A stretch of 7,009 bases of DNA, from assembly GCA_019410445.1 (NCBI GenBank), contig DXSO01000028.1:1-7009 (forward strand), read 5' to 3'. Below, piece after piece: positions 1 to 6,057 of this stretch. Origin of the DNA: Sutterella sp. (GTDB lineage Bacteria; Pseudomonadota; Gammaproteobacteria; Burkholderiales; Burkholderiaceae_F). Position numbers and translations under genes: made by a program. The notes beneath the pieces are model-generated. The model was not told where the DNA came from. It did no database searches and saw only the letters and a program-made list of their open reading frames with translations. Position 1 is the first letter of the stretch; every line of letters begins with the position of its first letter.

Positions 1-23
1 CGCCAAATAGAAAGCAAAAAACC

Positions 24-710
24 ATGGACATCTCGAGTCTCGTTCTGGAACTCTTTACCAATGCCGACCATTTTTTAATGGTTCTCGCCACCGAATATGG
101 TTGGTTTGTCTACCTCGCGATGTTCCTGATCTTCTTTTTGGAAACGGGCGTTGTGGTACTTGCTTTTCTGCCGGGTGACTCTCTTCTTTTCGTCGCCGGA
201 ACGGTCGCAGCAGCCGGGACCATGAGTCCTTGGGGACTTATGCTTGCCGTCATCATCGGTGCCTGTCTCGGCAATACCTTGGGTTTTCATACCGGTCGCT
301 GGCTTGGCAACAAGATCTACGACGGCTCCATCAGTTGGATCGATATCGAGAAATTGCGCAAGACGCAAATTTTTTATGAAAAACACGGCGGCAAAACGAT
401 CGTACTTGCGCGTTTTGTTCCCATCGTGCGCGCTTTTGCTCCGCTCGTTGCAGGAGCTGCCCGCATGAGTATGGGACGATTTGAACTCTACAGCGGTCTG
501 GGTGCTTGTCTCTGGGCTGTTTCCCTTATCGGAGTAGGTTATCTTTTCGGCAACATCCCGATCGTTAAAAACAACCTTTCGATGATTTTGCTGCTCGGGG
601 TCGTGGCTGCGGCCATGGGACCGGTCGTTGTAGCCGTGGGTTGGAAGTACGTGCATGCGTTGGCAGAAAAACTGCGTCGGGAAGACAAAGCACAACGAGG
701 CGAACAATAA
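24..710 (+). CDS. dedA: DedA family inner-membrane protein (VTT/SNARE-associated domain)
   Basis: This 228-residue membrane protein closely resembles E. coli DedA in length (about 219 aa) and wording. Recognisable stretches are FLETG...FLPGDSLLFVAG (residues 38-59), FYEKHGGKTIVLARFVPIVR (117-136) and GYLFGNIPIVKNNL (172-185). The family is thought to move undecaprenyl phosphate or other lipids back across the inner membrane and to support proton-motive-force homeostasis. The acidic and basic residues needed in E. coli YqjA correspond to E40, D52, R130 and R136 here, and all are present. Hydrophobic segments lie at about 28-49, 53-64 (re-entrant type), 70-85, 127-146, 155-175 and 186-208. The tail is short and charged (211-228). 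The ATG has no clear Shine-Dalgarno sequence; an in-frame-looking TAG at 8-10 could end an upstream gene, but only 23 bases are visible. The family call is firm; which paralogue it is remains less certain. Confidence 0.93.
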   Translation: MDISSLVLELFTNADHFLMVLATEYGWFVYLAMFLIFFLETGVVVLAFLPGDSLLFVAGTVAAAGTMSPWGLMLAVIIGACLGNTLGFHTGRWLGNKIYDGSISWIDIEKLRKTQIFYEKHGGKTIVLARFVPIVRAFAPLVAGAARMSMGRFELYSGLGACLWAVSLIGVGYLFGNIPIVKNNLSMILLLGVVAAAMGPVVVAVGWKYVHALAEKLRREDKAQRGEQ

Positions 711-731
711 CGAATTAGCCTCATGCATTGA

Positions 732-763
732 AAAAAGGCACCGCTTTAACGCGGTGCCTTTTT
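732..763. terminator. Bidirectional intrinsic terminator between dedA and pgk
   Basis: An 8-bp GC-rich stem, GGCACCGC (737-744) with GCGGTGCC (751-758), encloses the loop TTTAAC. It is flanked by an A-run on the left (731-736) and a T-run on the right (759-763), so each strand presents a hairpin followed by a U-tract. It sits 26 bp after the dedA stop and 25 bp after the pgk stop, ideally placed to end both convergent transcripts. Confidence 0.93.
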
Positions 764-788
764 CCTTCAGAGCATCAAAGGTCAGCCC

Positions 789-1994
789 TTAAGCCTTCGC
801 ACGCTCCTGAAGCACGGCAATTGCCGGCAGACTCTTGCCTTCAAGGAACTCCAAGAAAGCGCCGCCACCCGTCGAAATGTAGCTCACCTTATCGGCCACG
901 CCAAAGACGGAGACTGCTGACACCGTATCACCGCCGCCCGCAATCGAGAAAGCACCTTCCGAAGTTGCCTGTGCAATCGCCTTGGCAAGCTCCGCCGTAC
1001 CCTGCGCATAAGGAGCCATTTCAAAAACACCGACCGGACCGTTCCAGACAATGGTCTTGGACTTGAGCACATAGTCAGCCAGCATCTGAGCTGTCTTCGG
1101 TCCCACGTCGAGAATCATTTCGTCATCGGCCACTTCGTCAACCGAGCAGGTACGGAACGGACCTTCCGGCGAGAAGTTCTTGGCAGCAACCACATCGACC
1201 GGCAACGGCAGCGTAGCTCCCTTAGCCTTGAGCGTTTCAAGCACTTTTCGGCATTCATCCACCAGTTCGGGTTCGGCAAGCGACTTGCCGACCTTGTAGC
1301 CGGCAGCCAACAGGAAAGTATTGGCAATGCCACCGCCCACGATGAGCTGATCGACCTTCTGTGCAAGGTTGTTGAGAATCGTGAGCTTGGTCGAAACCTT
1401 CGAACCGCCGCCGATCGCCACAAGCGGATGCTCGGCTTCTGCTACGGCTTTGGTAAGCGCTTCGATTTCGGAAGCCATCAGAGGGCCGGCACAGGCAACG
1501 GAAGCAAAGCGAGCCACACCCTCGGTGGAGGCTTGAGCTCGGTGTGCGGTACCGAAAGCGTCGTTGACATACACATCGCACAATGCGGCATAGGCCTTCG
1601 CGAGCTCTTCGTTGTTCTTCTTTTCGCCCTTGTTGCAGCGGCAGTTTTCGAGCATCACTACCTGACCGGGCTTGACCTGAACGCCTTCTTCCAGATAACG
1701 GCGCGACAGCGTAATGGGTACGCCTACGAGTTCGCTCATACGAACCGTAATGGTTGCAAGTGAGTCTTCCGGACGGCACTCGCCTTCAGTCGGACGGCCG
1801 AGATGGCTCATCACCATCACAGCTGCGCCGGCATCCAAGGCCAGACGGATAGCCGGAACGCTGGCGATCAATCGCGTCTCGTCGGTGATGTTGCCCGCTT
1901 CATCGCGCGGAGCATTCAAATCAGAACGAATGAGTACGCGCTTGCCGGCAAGCGCCCCCTGCTTGGCGAGCGATTCCAAAGTCAGAACCTGCAT
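789..1994 (-). CDS. pgk: Phosphoglycerate kinase
   Basis: Cytoplasmic glycolytic and gluconeogenic enzyme that interconverts 1,3-bisphosphoglycerate + ADP and 3-phosphoglycerate + ATP. The protein is 401 aa, close to the usual 387-400. The N-terminal substrate domain carries RSDLNAP (23-29, the PGK signature), SHLGRP (63-68) and NDAFGTAHR (144-152). The C-terminal nucleotide domain carries GGSKVSTK (196-203), VGGGIANTF (219-227), IVWNGPVGVFE (315-325), GGGDT (353-357) and TGGGA (375-379). NKGEKKNNEELAK (121-133) is wording typical of betaproteobacterial PGKs. The ATG is preceded by AGGAA at a spacing of 9. It is the last gene of the tkt-gap-pgk operon, separated from gap by 78 bp that contain a terminator-like hairpin, so its level may be set by read-through. 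All key motifs are intact. Confidence 0.98.
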   Translation of the reverse strand: MQVLTLESLAKQGALAGKRVLIRSDLNAPRDEAGNITDETRLIASVPAIRLALDAGAAVMVMSHLGRPTEGECRPEDSLATITVRMSELVGVPITLSRRYLEEGVQVKPGQVVMLENCRCNKGEKKNNEELAKAYAALCDVYVNDAFGTAHRAQASTEGVARFASVACAGPLMASEIEALTKAVAEAEHPLVAIGGGSKVSTKLTILNNLAQKVDQLIVGGGIANTFLLAAGYKVGKSLAEPELVDECRKVLETLKAKGATLPLPVDVVAAKNFSPEGPFRTCSVDEVADDEMILDVGPKTAQMLADYVLKSKTIVWNGPVGVFEMAPYAQGTAELAKAIAQATSEGAFSIAGGGDTVSAVSVFGVADKVSYISTGGGAFLEFLEGKSLPAIAVLQERAKA

Positions 1995-2003
1995 AAGCTT
2001 GAA

Positions 2004-2008
2004 TTCCT
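2004..2008 (-). promoter_or_regulatory. Ribosome binding site of pgk
   Basis: On the minus strand AGGAA lies 9 nt before the pgk ATG at 1994. It follows directly on the T-tract of the upstream hairpin (TTTTTAGGAATTC), so the hairpin and its tail sit just ahead of the ribosome landing site. Confidence 0.75.
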
Positions 2009-2024
2009 AAAAAGATTTTGAAAA

Positions 2025-2051
2025 CCGGCTGCAGAGAACCTCTGCAGCCGG
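2025..2051 (-). terminator. Strong terminator-like hairpin in the gap-pgk spacer
   Basis: The arms CCGGCTGCAGA (2025-2035) and TCTGCAGCCGG (2041-2051) are perfectly complementary over 11 bp, with one further possible pair (2036 with 2040). On the minus strand, the coding direction of the operon, the hairpin starts about 21 nt after the gap stop and is followed by TTTTCAAAATCTTTTT. That is the form of an intrinsic terminator with an interrupted U-tract. Only 30 bp remain before the pgk ATG and no separate pgk promoter is visible there, so termination is presumably partial. It could instead be an mRNA-stabilising 3' hairpin for gap or a processing site. Confidence 0.75.
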
Positions 2052-2072
2052 CACATCGATAAAACGAACGAA

Positions 2073-3089
2073 TTACTTGGCAGCCATCATCGCGCAAGCC
2101 GTATCGAGCATACGGTGCGAGAAGCCCCATTCATTGTCATACCAGCTCGTCACCTTCACGAGGCGGCCGCCGGAAACCTTGGTAAGCGTAGCGTCGAACG
2201 TAGAGCTGTGCGGATCGTGGTTGAAGTCGATCGATACGAGCGGCAGATCGTTGTAGCCGAGAACGCCCTTCAGACGCGGCGACTCGGAAGCTGCCTTCAT
2301 GATGGCGTTGACTTCTTCAACCGTTGTGTCACGCTTGGCCGTGAAGGTCAAATCCACGAAGCTCACATTGATGGTCGGCACGCGAACGGCAAAACCATCA
2401 AGTTTGCCGTTGAGATCCGGCAGCACGAGACCCACAGCAGCAGCTGCGCCGGTCTTGGTCGGAATCATGGAGTGCGTAGCCGAACGGGCACGGCGCATAT
2501 CCTTGTGATACACGTCGGTAAGCACCTGATCGTTCGTATACGAGTGAATCGTCGTCATCAGGCCGCGTTCCAGACCGATGGCTTCGTGCAGCGGAGCCAC
2601 AACCGGAGCCAAGCAGTTGGTCGTGCAGGAAGCATTGGACACCACGGTCATGTCGGAGGTAAGCACGTCGTCATTGACACCGTAGACAACCGTTGCATCG
2701 GCATTCTTGCCCGGAGCCGAAATCAGAACTTTCTTGGCACCCTGTTCAAGATGCACCAAAGCCTTTTCCTTGCTCGTGAAAGCACCCGTGCATTCAAGCA
2801 CGACGTCAACGCCGTAGTCGCCCCACGGAATTTCACGCGGATCACGGGTCGAGAACATGCGGATGCGGTCGCCGTTGACGATCAGGCATTCCGGACCATC
2901 GGTTGAAACCTCTCCGTTAAAGCGTCCGTGAACGGTGTCGTAGCGCAGCAGATGCGCGTTGATCTCGTCGGAACCGAGCGTATTGACGGCGACGATTTCA
3001 ACGTCATGCTTCTTGCCGCCTTCGTAGTGAGCGCGCAAAACGTTGCGCCCGATGCGGCCGAAGCCGTTGATAGCCACACGAATCGTCAT
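2073..3089 (-). CDS. gap: Type I glyceraldehyde-3-phosphate dehydrogenase
   Basis: Phosphorylating GAPDH that oxidises glyceraldehyde-3-phosphate to 1,3-bisphosphoglycerate with NAD(P)+. The 338-aa length is normal. The N-terminal Rossmann fold begins INGFGRIGR (7-15). The active site is SNASCTTNC (151-159) with nucleophile C155, and the partner histidine is H182 in HSYTNDQ. ATHSMIPTKTGAA (204-216), RVPT (236-239) and SWYDNEWGFS (315-324) are the expected catalytic-domain blocks. The open frame extends further upstream, but the start at 3089 is chosen because homologues begin MTIRVAINGFG and AGGAGA stands 7 nt before it. It lies 29 bp after the tkt stop, so the two genes are surely co-transcribed. 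Oddity: the cofactor-selecting Asp/Glu after AVN is Thr37 (AVNTLGSDE), while the nearby proline of the SMIP block (P210) typical of NAD enzymes is kept. The C155/H182 pair argues against erythrose-4-phosphate dehydrogenase (Epd). Confidence 0.97.
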   Translation of the reverse strand: MTIRVAINGFGRIGRNVLRAHYEGGKKHDVEIVAVNTLGSDEINAHLLRYDTVHGRFNGEVSTDGPECLIVNGDRIRMFSTRDPREIPWGDYGVDVVLECTGAFTSKEKALVHLEQGAKKVLISAPGKNADATVVYGVNDDVLTSDMTVVSNASCTTNCLAPVVAPLHEAIGLERGLMTTIHSYTNDQVLTDVYHKDMRRARSATHSMIPTKTGAAAAVGLVLPDLNGKLDGFAVRVPTINVSFVDLTFTAKRDTTVEEVNAIMKAASESPRLKGVLGYNDLPLVSIDFNHDPHSSTFDATLTKVSGGRLVKVTSWYDNEWGFSHRMLDTACAMMAAK

Positions 3090-3096
3090 GGGAAAT

Positions 3097-3102
3097 TCTC
3101 CT
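3097..3102 (-). promoter_or_regulatory. Ribosome binding site of gap
   Basis: AGGAGA on the minus strand lies 7 nt before the ATG at 3089. It is the best Shine-Dalgarno sequence in the window and fixes the gap start against the longer open frame that reaches into the tkt 3' end. Confidence 0.88.
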
Positions 3103-3118
3103 ACCTTCTTTTTATTGA

Positions 3119-5134
3119 TTACTTGGCGAGCAGCGCCAAAACCTTTTGCACGCAATTTTCGGGCGTAAAGCCAAAGTGCTTCCAGAGCACCGAAGCCGGA
3201 GCCGATTCTCCGAACGTGTCGATGCCGAGCACGTCTCCATTGCCGTGCAGATACTTGTACCAAAGAGCGGTCGTACCAGCCTCAATCGCCAAAATGGGCT
3301 TATCGGCCGGCAGCACGGCGTTGCGGTACTCTGCATCCTGTCGGTCAAAGACATCGCAGCAGGGCATCGATACGACACGCACCTGCACATTCATCGCCGT
3401 AAGCAGTGCGCGCGCCTTCATAGCCAGTTCCACTTCGGAACCCGTTGCCACGATCACTGCCTGAAGATTTTCGGCTCCTGCGGGAGCTTCGGCAGCAACG
3501 TAACCACCCTTGGCGATGAGATCGGCGTCAACTTCATCGCGATCCACAAACGCACAATTCTGACGCGTAAAGATGAGCGAACTCGGTCCGTCCTGGCGCT
3601 CAAGCGCACTCGACCAGGCCACCACGCTTTCAACCGTATCGGCCGGACGCCAGACATCAAGATTGGGAATCAGACGAAGGCTCGAGACATGCTCGATGGA
3701 CTGATGGGTCGGACCGTCTTCACCCAGACCGATCGAGTCGTGCGTAAACACGAAGATCGAACGCAGCTTCATCAGAGCAGCCATGCGGATGGCATTGCGC
3801 GCATAGTCCGAGAACGTCAGGAAGGTGCCGCTGTACGGGATAAAACCACCGTAGAGCGCCACACCGTTTTGAATAGCGCTCATGCCGAATTCACGCACAC
3901 CGTAACTGATGTGGCGACCAAGCATGTTTTCACGGGTCAGTCTTTCCACACCCGTCCAATTGGTAAGATTTGAACCAGTCAAGTCGGCCGAACCGCCCAA
4001 CAGTTCAGGCAGGCTCGGAGCAAGCGCATTCAGAGCCTTCTGGCTAGCCTTGCGGGTAGCAACAGTTTCAGCTGCCGAAACGGCCGCACACAGTGCGTTC
4101 ATCACAGTCTCGTCAAAGCCTTCGGGCAAAACACCCGACAAACGACGCTTAAATTCGGCAGCCAACTCCGGATAGGCCTCTTCGTACTTGGCAAAGAGCT
4201 CCTTCCACTCACCCTGCATACGGGCTCCGGCCTGACGGGCATCCATCGCATCGTAGATTTCCTGCGGCACTTCAAATGGCGGATAGTTCCAGCCGATATT
4301 GGCGCGAGTTGCAGCGATTTCATCCGTACCAAGCGCTTCGCCGTGAGCCTTAGCCGTGCCGGCTCGGTTGGGACTGCCTTGACCAATAACGGTGCGGCAA
4401 ATGACGAGCGTGGGTTTGGATTGTTCCGTCTTCGCCAAAGAAAGAGCCTGATCAACGGCCTGTGCATCGTGTCCGTCGATCGGACCAATCACGTTCCAAC
4501 CGTAAGCTTCGAAACGACCGCGCACATCATCGCCGTACCAGCCTTTGATATCGCCGTCAATACTGATGCCGTTGTCATCGTAGATAGCAACAAGCTTATT
4601 GAGTCCCCAGACTCCGGCAAGCGAGCAAACTTCATGGCTGATGCCTTCCATCATGCAGCCGTCGCCCAAGAAGCAGTACGTGCGGTTGTTGACGATTTCA
4701 AAACCATCACGGTTGAATTCCGCAGCAAGCATCTTTTCGGCCAGTGCCATGCCAACGGCGTTTGCAATACCCTGTCCAAGCGGGCCGGTCGTGGTTTCCA
4801 CGCCGGGCGTCACGCCTACTTCAGGGTGTCCCGGAGTCTTGCTGCCGAGCTGACGGAAATTCTTGATGTCTTCCATCGAAACGTCGTAGCCAGTCAAATG
4901 CAACATGGCGTACTGCAGCATGGAGCCGTGACCGTTGGAAAGAATGAAGCGGTCGCGGGCAGGCCACTGAGGATCAGCCGGGTTGTGACGCAGATGGCGG
5001 GTGAAAAGTGTCACGGCAATGTCGGCCATGCCCATCGGCATGCCGGGATGGCCGGACTTGGCGCGTTCAACCGCATCCATCGAAAGGGCGCGGACAGCGG
5101 CGGCCATCGTCTTGGCAGAGACTGTTTCGGTCAT
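3119..5134 (-). CDS. tkt: Transketolase
   Basis: Thiamine-diphosphate enzyme that moves two-carbon ketol units between sugar phosphates, linking the pentose phosphate pathway to glycolysis. The 671-aa length matches bacterial transketolases (about 665). ThDP/metal-binding GDG (157-159) runs to the asparagine N188 in YDDN. Active-site histidines are H29 (SGHPG), H69 (SNGHGS), H103 (PGHPE), H264 (AKAHGE) and H477 (GEDGPTHQ). The cofactor-activating glutamate is E415 in REFGM, and phosphate-binding R524 is in FTRQN. The C-terminal domain carries ATGSEVELA (563-571). The frame stays open for 47 codons upstream, but MTETVSAKTMAAAVRALSMD is the family-like N-terminus and the likely promoter lies inside the extension. 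No Shine-Dalgarno sequence precedes the ATG. It is the first gene of the tkt-gap-pgk operon and is divergent from rsmE. Confidence 0.98.
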   Translation of the reverse strand: MTETVSAKTMAAAVRALSMDAVERAKSGHPGMPMGMADIAVTLFTRHLRHNPADPQWPARDRFILSNGHGSMLQYAMLHLTGYDVSMEDIKNFRQLGSKTPGHPEVGVTPGVETTTGPLGQGIANAVGMALAEKMLAAEFNRDGFEIVNNRTYCFLGDGCMMEGISHEVCSLAGVWGLNKLVAIYDDNGISIDGDIKGWYGDDVRGRFEAYGWNVIGPIDGHDAQAVDQALSLAKTEQSKPTLVICRTVIGQGSPNRAGTAKAHGEALGTDEIAATRANIGWNYPPFEVPQEIYDAMDARQAGARMQGEWKELFAKYEEAYPELAAEFKRRLSGVLPEGFDETVMNALCAAVSAAETVATRKASQKALNALAPSLPELLGGSADLTGSNLTNWTGVERLTRENMLGRHISYGVREFGMSAIQNGVALYGGFIPYSGTFLTFSDYARNAIRMAALMKLRSIFVFTHDSIGLGEDGPTHQSIEHVSSLRLIPNLDVWRPADTVESVVAWSSALERQDGPSSLIFTRQNCAFVDRDEVDADLIAKGGYVAAEAPAGAENLQAVIVATGSEVELAMKARALLTAMNVQVRVVSMPCCDVFDRQDAEYRNAVLPADKPILAIEAGTTALWYKYLHGNGDVLGIDTFGESAPASVLWKHFGFTPENCVQKVLALLAK

Positions 5135-5166
5135 TTTATTTGGGTATAAAAAGTGCGAAAAGAAGC

Positions 5167-5188
5167 GCTCCGGGATCTCTCTCGGAGC
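5167..5188 (-). repeat. Hairpin in the predicted tkt 5' leader
   Basis: GCTCCG (5167-5172) and CGGAGC (5183-5188) form a perfect 6-bp stem with a 10-nt loop. It lies inside the predicted tkt untranslated leader, about 33 nt before the ATG. On the minus strand it is followed by CTTCTTTTCGCACTTTTT, which is T-rich but broken, so it is a poor terminator. It may stabilise the mRNA or have no role. Confidence 0.45.
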
Positions 5189-5207
5189 CGTTTTATGAAG
5201 TCGCCCG

Positions 5208-5216
5208 ATTTTACCA
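5208..5216 (-). promoter_or_regulatory. Predicted extended -10 promoter of the tkt-gap-pgk operon
   Basis: The minus strand reads TGGTAAAAT, a TG-n extension plus TAAAAT (5 of 6 matches to TATAAT). No convincing -35 is present 16-18 bp upstream, which suits an extended -10 or activator-dependent promoter. Transcription would start near 5201 and give a leader of about 66 nt. The dyad at 5225-5253 covers the -35 region. Confidence 0.5.
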
Positions 5217-5224
5217 TGCATAAA

Positions 5225-5253
5225 CACTGAAGATTTTTCACTGCGTTTCAGTG
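5225..5253. promoter_or_regulatory. Candidate operator: dyad of CACTG half-sites between tkt and rsmE
   Basis: CACTGAA (5225-5231) and TTCAGTG (5247-5253) are exact inverted copies 15 bp apart. A third CACTG at 5239-5243 forms a compact dyad, CACTG-N5-CAGTG, with the right arm. The element lies at the tkt -35 region and just upstream of the rsmE -35, a place where one regulator could act on both genes. On the minus strand ACTGAAACG (5252-5244) resembles one half of a Cra/FruR site. The binding protein is unknown and the function is inferred from position and symmetry only. Confidence 0.4.
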
Positions 5254-5255
5254 CT

Positions 5256-5284
5256 TTGCCGTCAGGGCCAAGCATTTATACAAT
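5256..5284 (+). promoter_or_regulatory. Predicted sigma70-type promoter of rsmE
   Basis: TTGCCG (5256-5261, 4 of 6 to TTGACA) and TACAAT (5279-5284, 5 of 6 to TATAAT) are separated by exactly 17 bp. Transcription would start near 5291, giving a leader of about 37 nt to the ATG at 5328. The in-frame TTG at 5256 and ATG at 5283 lie inside the promoter, so they are unlikely translation starts. Confidence 0.65.
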
Positions 5285-5327
5285 GCCGAATGCCATTCGT
5301 TTTTCAGCCCTTTGGTACTCAAATCCC

Positions 5328-6047
5328 ATGCCTCGTTTCTATTGCCCCGACGCCGAGTTTATTCTCAACGAAAAATGCGTACTTCCTGAAAAAGCCAGAC
5401 ATCACGCTGGCCGCGTGCTTCGCATGAAGGCCGGAGAAATCGCCACGCTTTTTGACGGTCGAGGCAATGAAGCTTCCGGTCCCATCGCCTTTGAGGGCAA
5501 AGAAGGCTTTATCGTTGTGCAAACCGTGCGTCAAAGCGCCGTAGAAAGCCCCGTGCGCATGCGTCTGGTGCAAGCTCTTGTGAGTCCTGAAAAGACCGAT
5601 TGGATCATTGAAAAGGCCGTGGAACTCGGCATCCATGAAATCGTGCTCGTGCCTGCCTCTCGATCCGTAACCAAACTAAGCGGAGAGCGCATTCAAAAGC
5701 GACTTTCCAAATGCGCCGACATTGCTGCCGGTGCTGCAGAACAATGCGGTCGAGCAATCGTACCTTCCGTGCGATTCATGACATTTGCAGAAGCGCTTGA
5801 ACTACCCGATCAAGTTCGCTTCATTCTTGCCCCAGGAGCCAACCAAGCGCCGAAACTTCAAGGGTTGACTTCATGCACTTTCGCCGTGGGGCCAGAAGGC
5901 GGTTTTGATGACAATGAAATTGAACTGGCCAAACAAAAAGGCTGGCAGTGCGCCCTAATCGGACCGCGCGTGCTGCGTACGGAAACGGCGGCCATTGTAT
6001 TTGCCTCACTCGTGGGTGCCGCCAGCGGAGACTTAAAGTTTGAATAA
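5328..6047 (+). CDS. rsmE: 16S rRNA (uracil(1498)-N(3))-methyltransferase
   Basis: SPOUT-fold methyltransferase that methylates N3 of U1498 in 16S rRNA using S-adenosylmethionine, acting on the assembled 30S subunit. The protein is 239 aa (E. coli RsmE is 243). The N-terminal PUA-like domain shows MPRFY (1-5) and HHAGRVLRMKAGE (25-37). The catalytic domain shows KTDWIIEKAVELGI (89-102), SRSV (111-114), AAEQCGR (136-142), the SAM-binding knot VGPEGGF (187-193) and GPRVLRTETA (212-221). In-frame upstream starts (TTG 5256, ATG 5283) were rejected because MPRFY is the family N-terminus and they overlap the predicted promoter. No strong Shine-Dalgarno sequence is visible. It is divergent from tkt and converges with lgt, its stop lying 10 bp from that of lgt. 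Confidence 0.95.
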   Translation: MPRFYCPDAEFILNEKCVLPEKARHHAGRVLRMKAGEIATLFDGRGNEASGPIAFEGKEGFIVVQTVRQSAVESPVRMRLVQALVSPEKTDWIIEKAVELGIHEIVLVPASRSVTKLSGERIQKRLSKCADIAAGAAEQCGRAIVPSVRFMTFAEALELPDQVRFILAPGANQAPKLQGLTSCTFAVGPEGGFDDNEIELAKQKGWQCALIGPRVLRTETAAIVFASLVGAASGDLKFE

Positions 6048-6057
6048 ATGAGTGCAG

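Noticed and set aside
1..10. Possible last codons of an upstream gene (GCC AAA TAG)
   Set aside because: Only three codons are visible, too few to support a coding call, although close spacing to dedA would fit an operon.
1908..1928. Phosphoglycerate kinase signature reads RSDLNAP rather than the common RVDFNVP
   Set aside because: The general pattern R-x-D-x-N-[SACV]-P is still met and betaproteobacterial enzymes read RADLNVP, so this is ordinary variation.
2115..2906. A 263-codon open frame on the plus strand opposite gap
   Set aside because: It lies wholly antisense to a well-supported gap gene, its product is rich in His/Arg/Val as expected of a reverse-frame shadow, and it shows no recognisable domain.
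4343..5149. A 268-codon open frame on the plus strand opposite tkt
   Set aside because: Same reasoning: it is antisense to conserved transketolase codons and has no family motifs or hydrophobic pattern of its own.
5135..5275. A 47-residue N-terminal extension of transketolase
   Set aside because: The extension lacks similarity to the transketolase N-terminus and contains the predicted -10 box; the family-like start is MTETVSAKTM at 5134.
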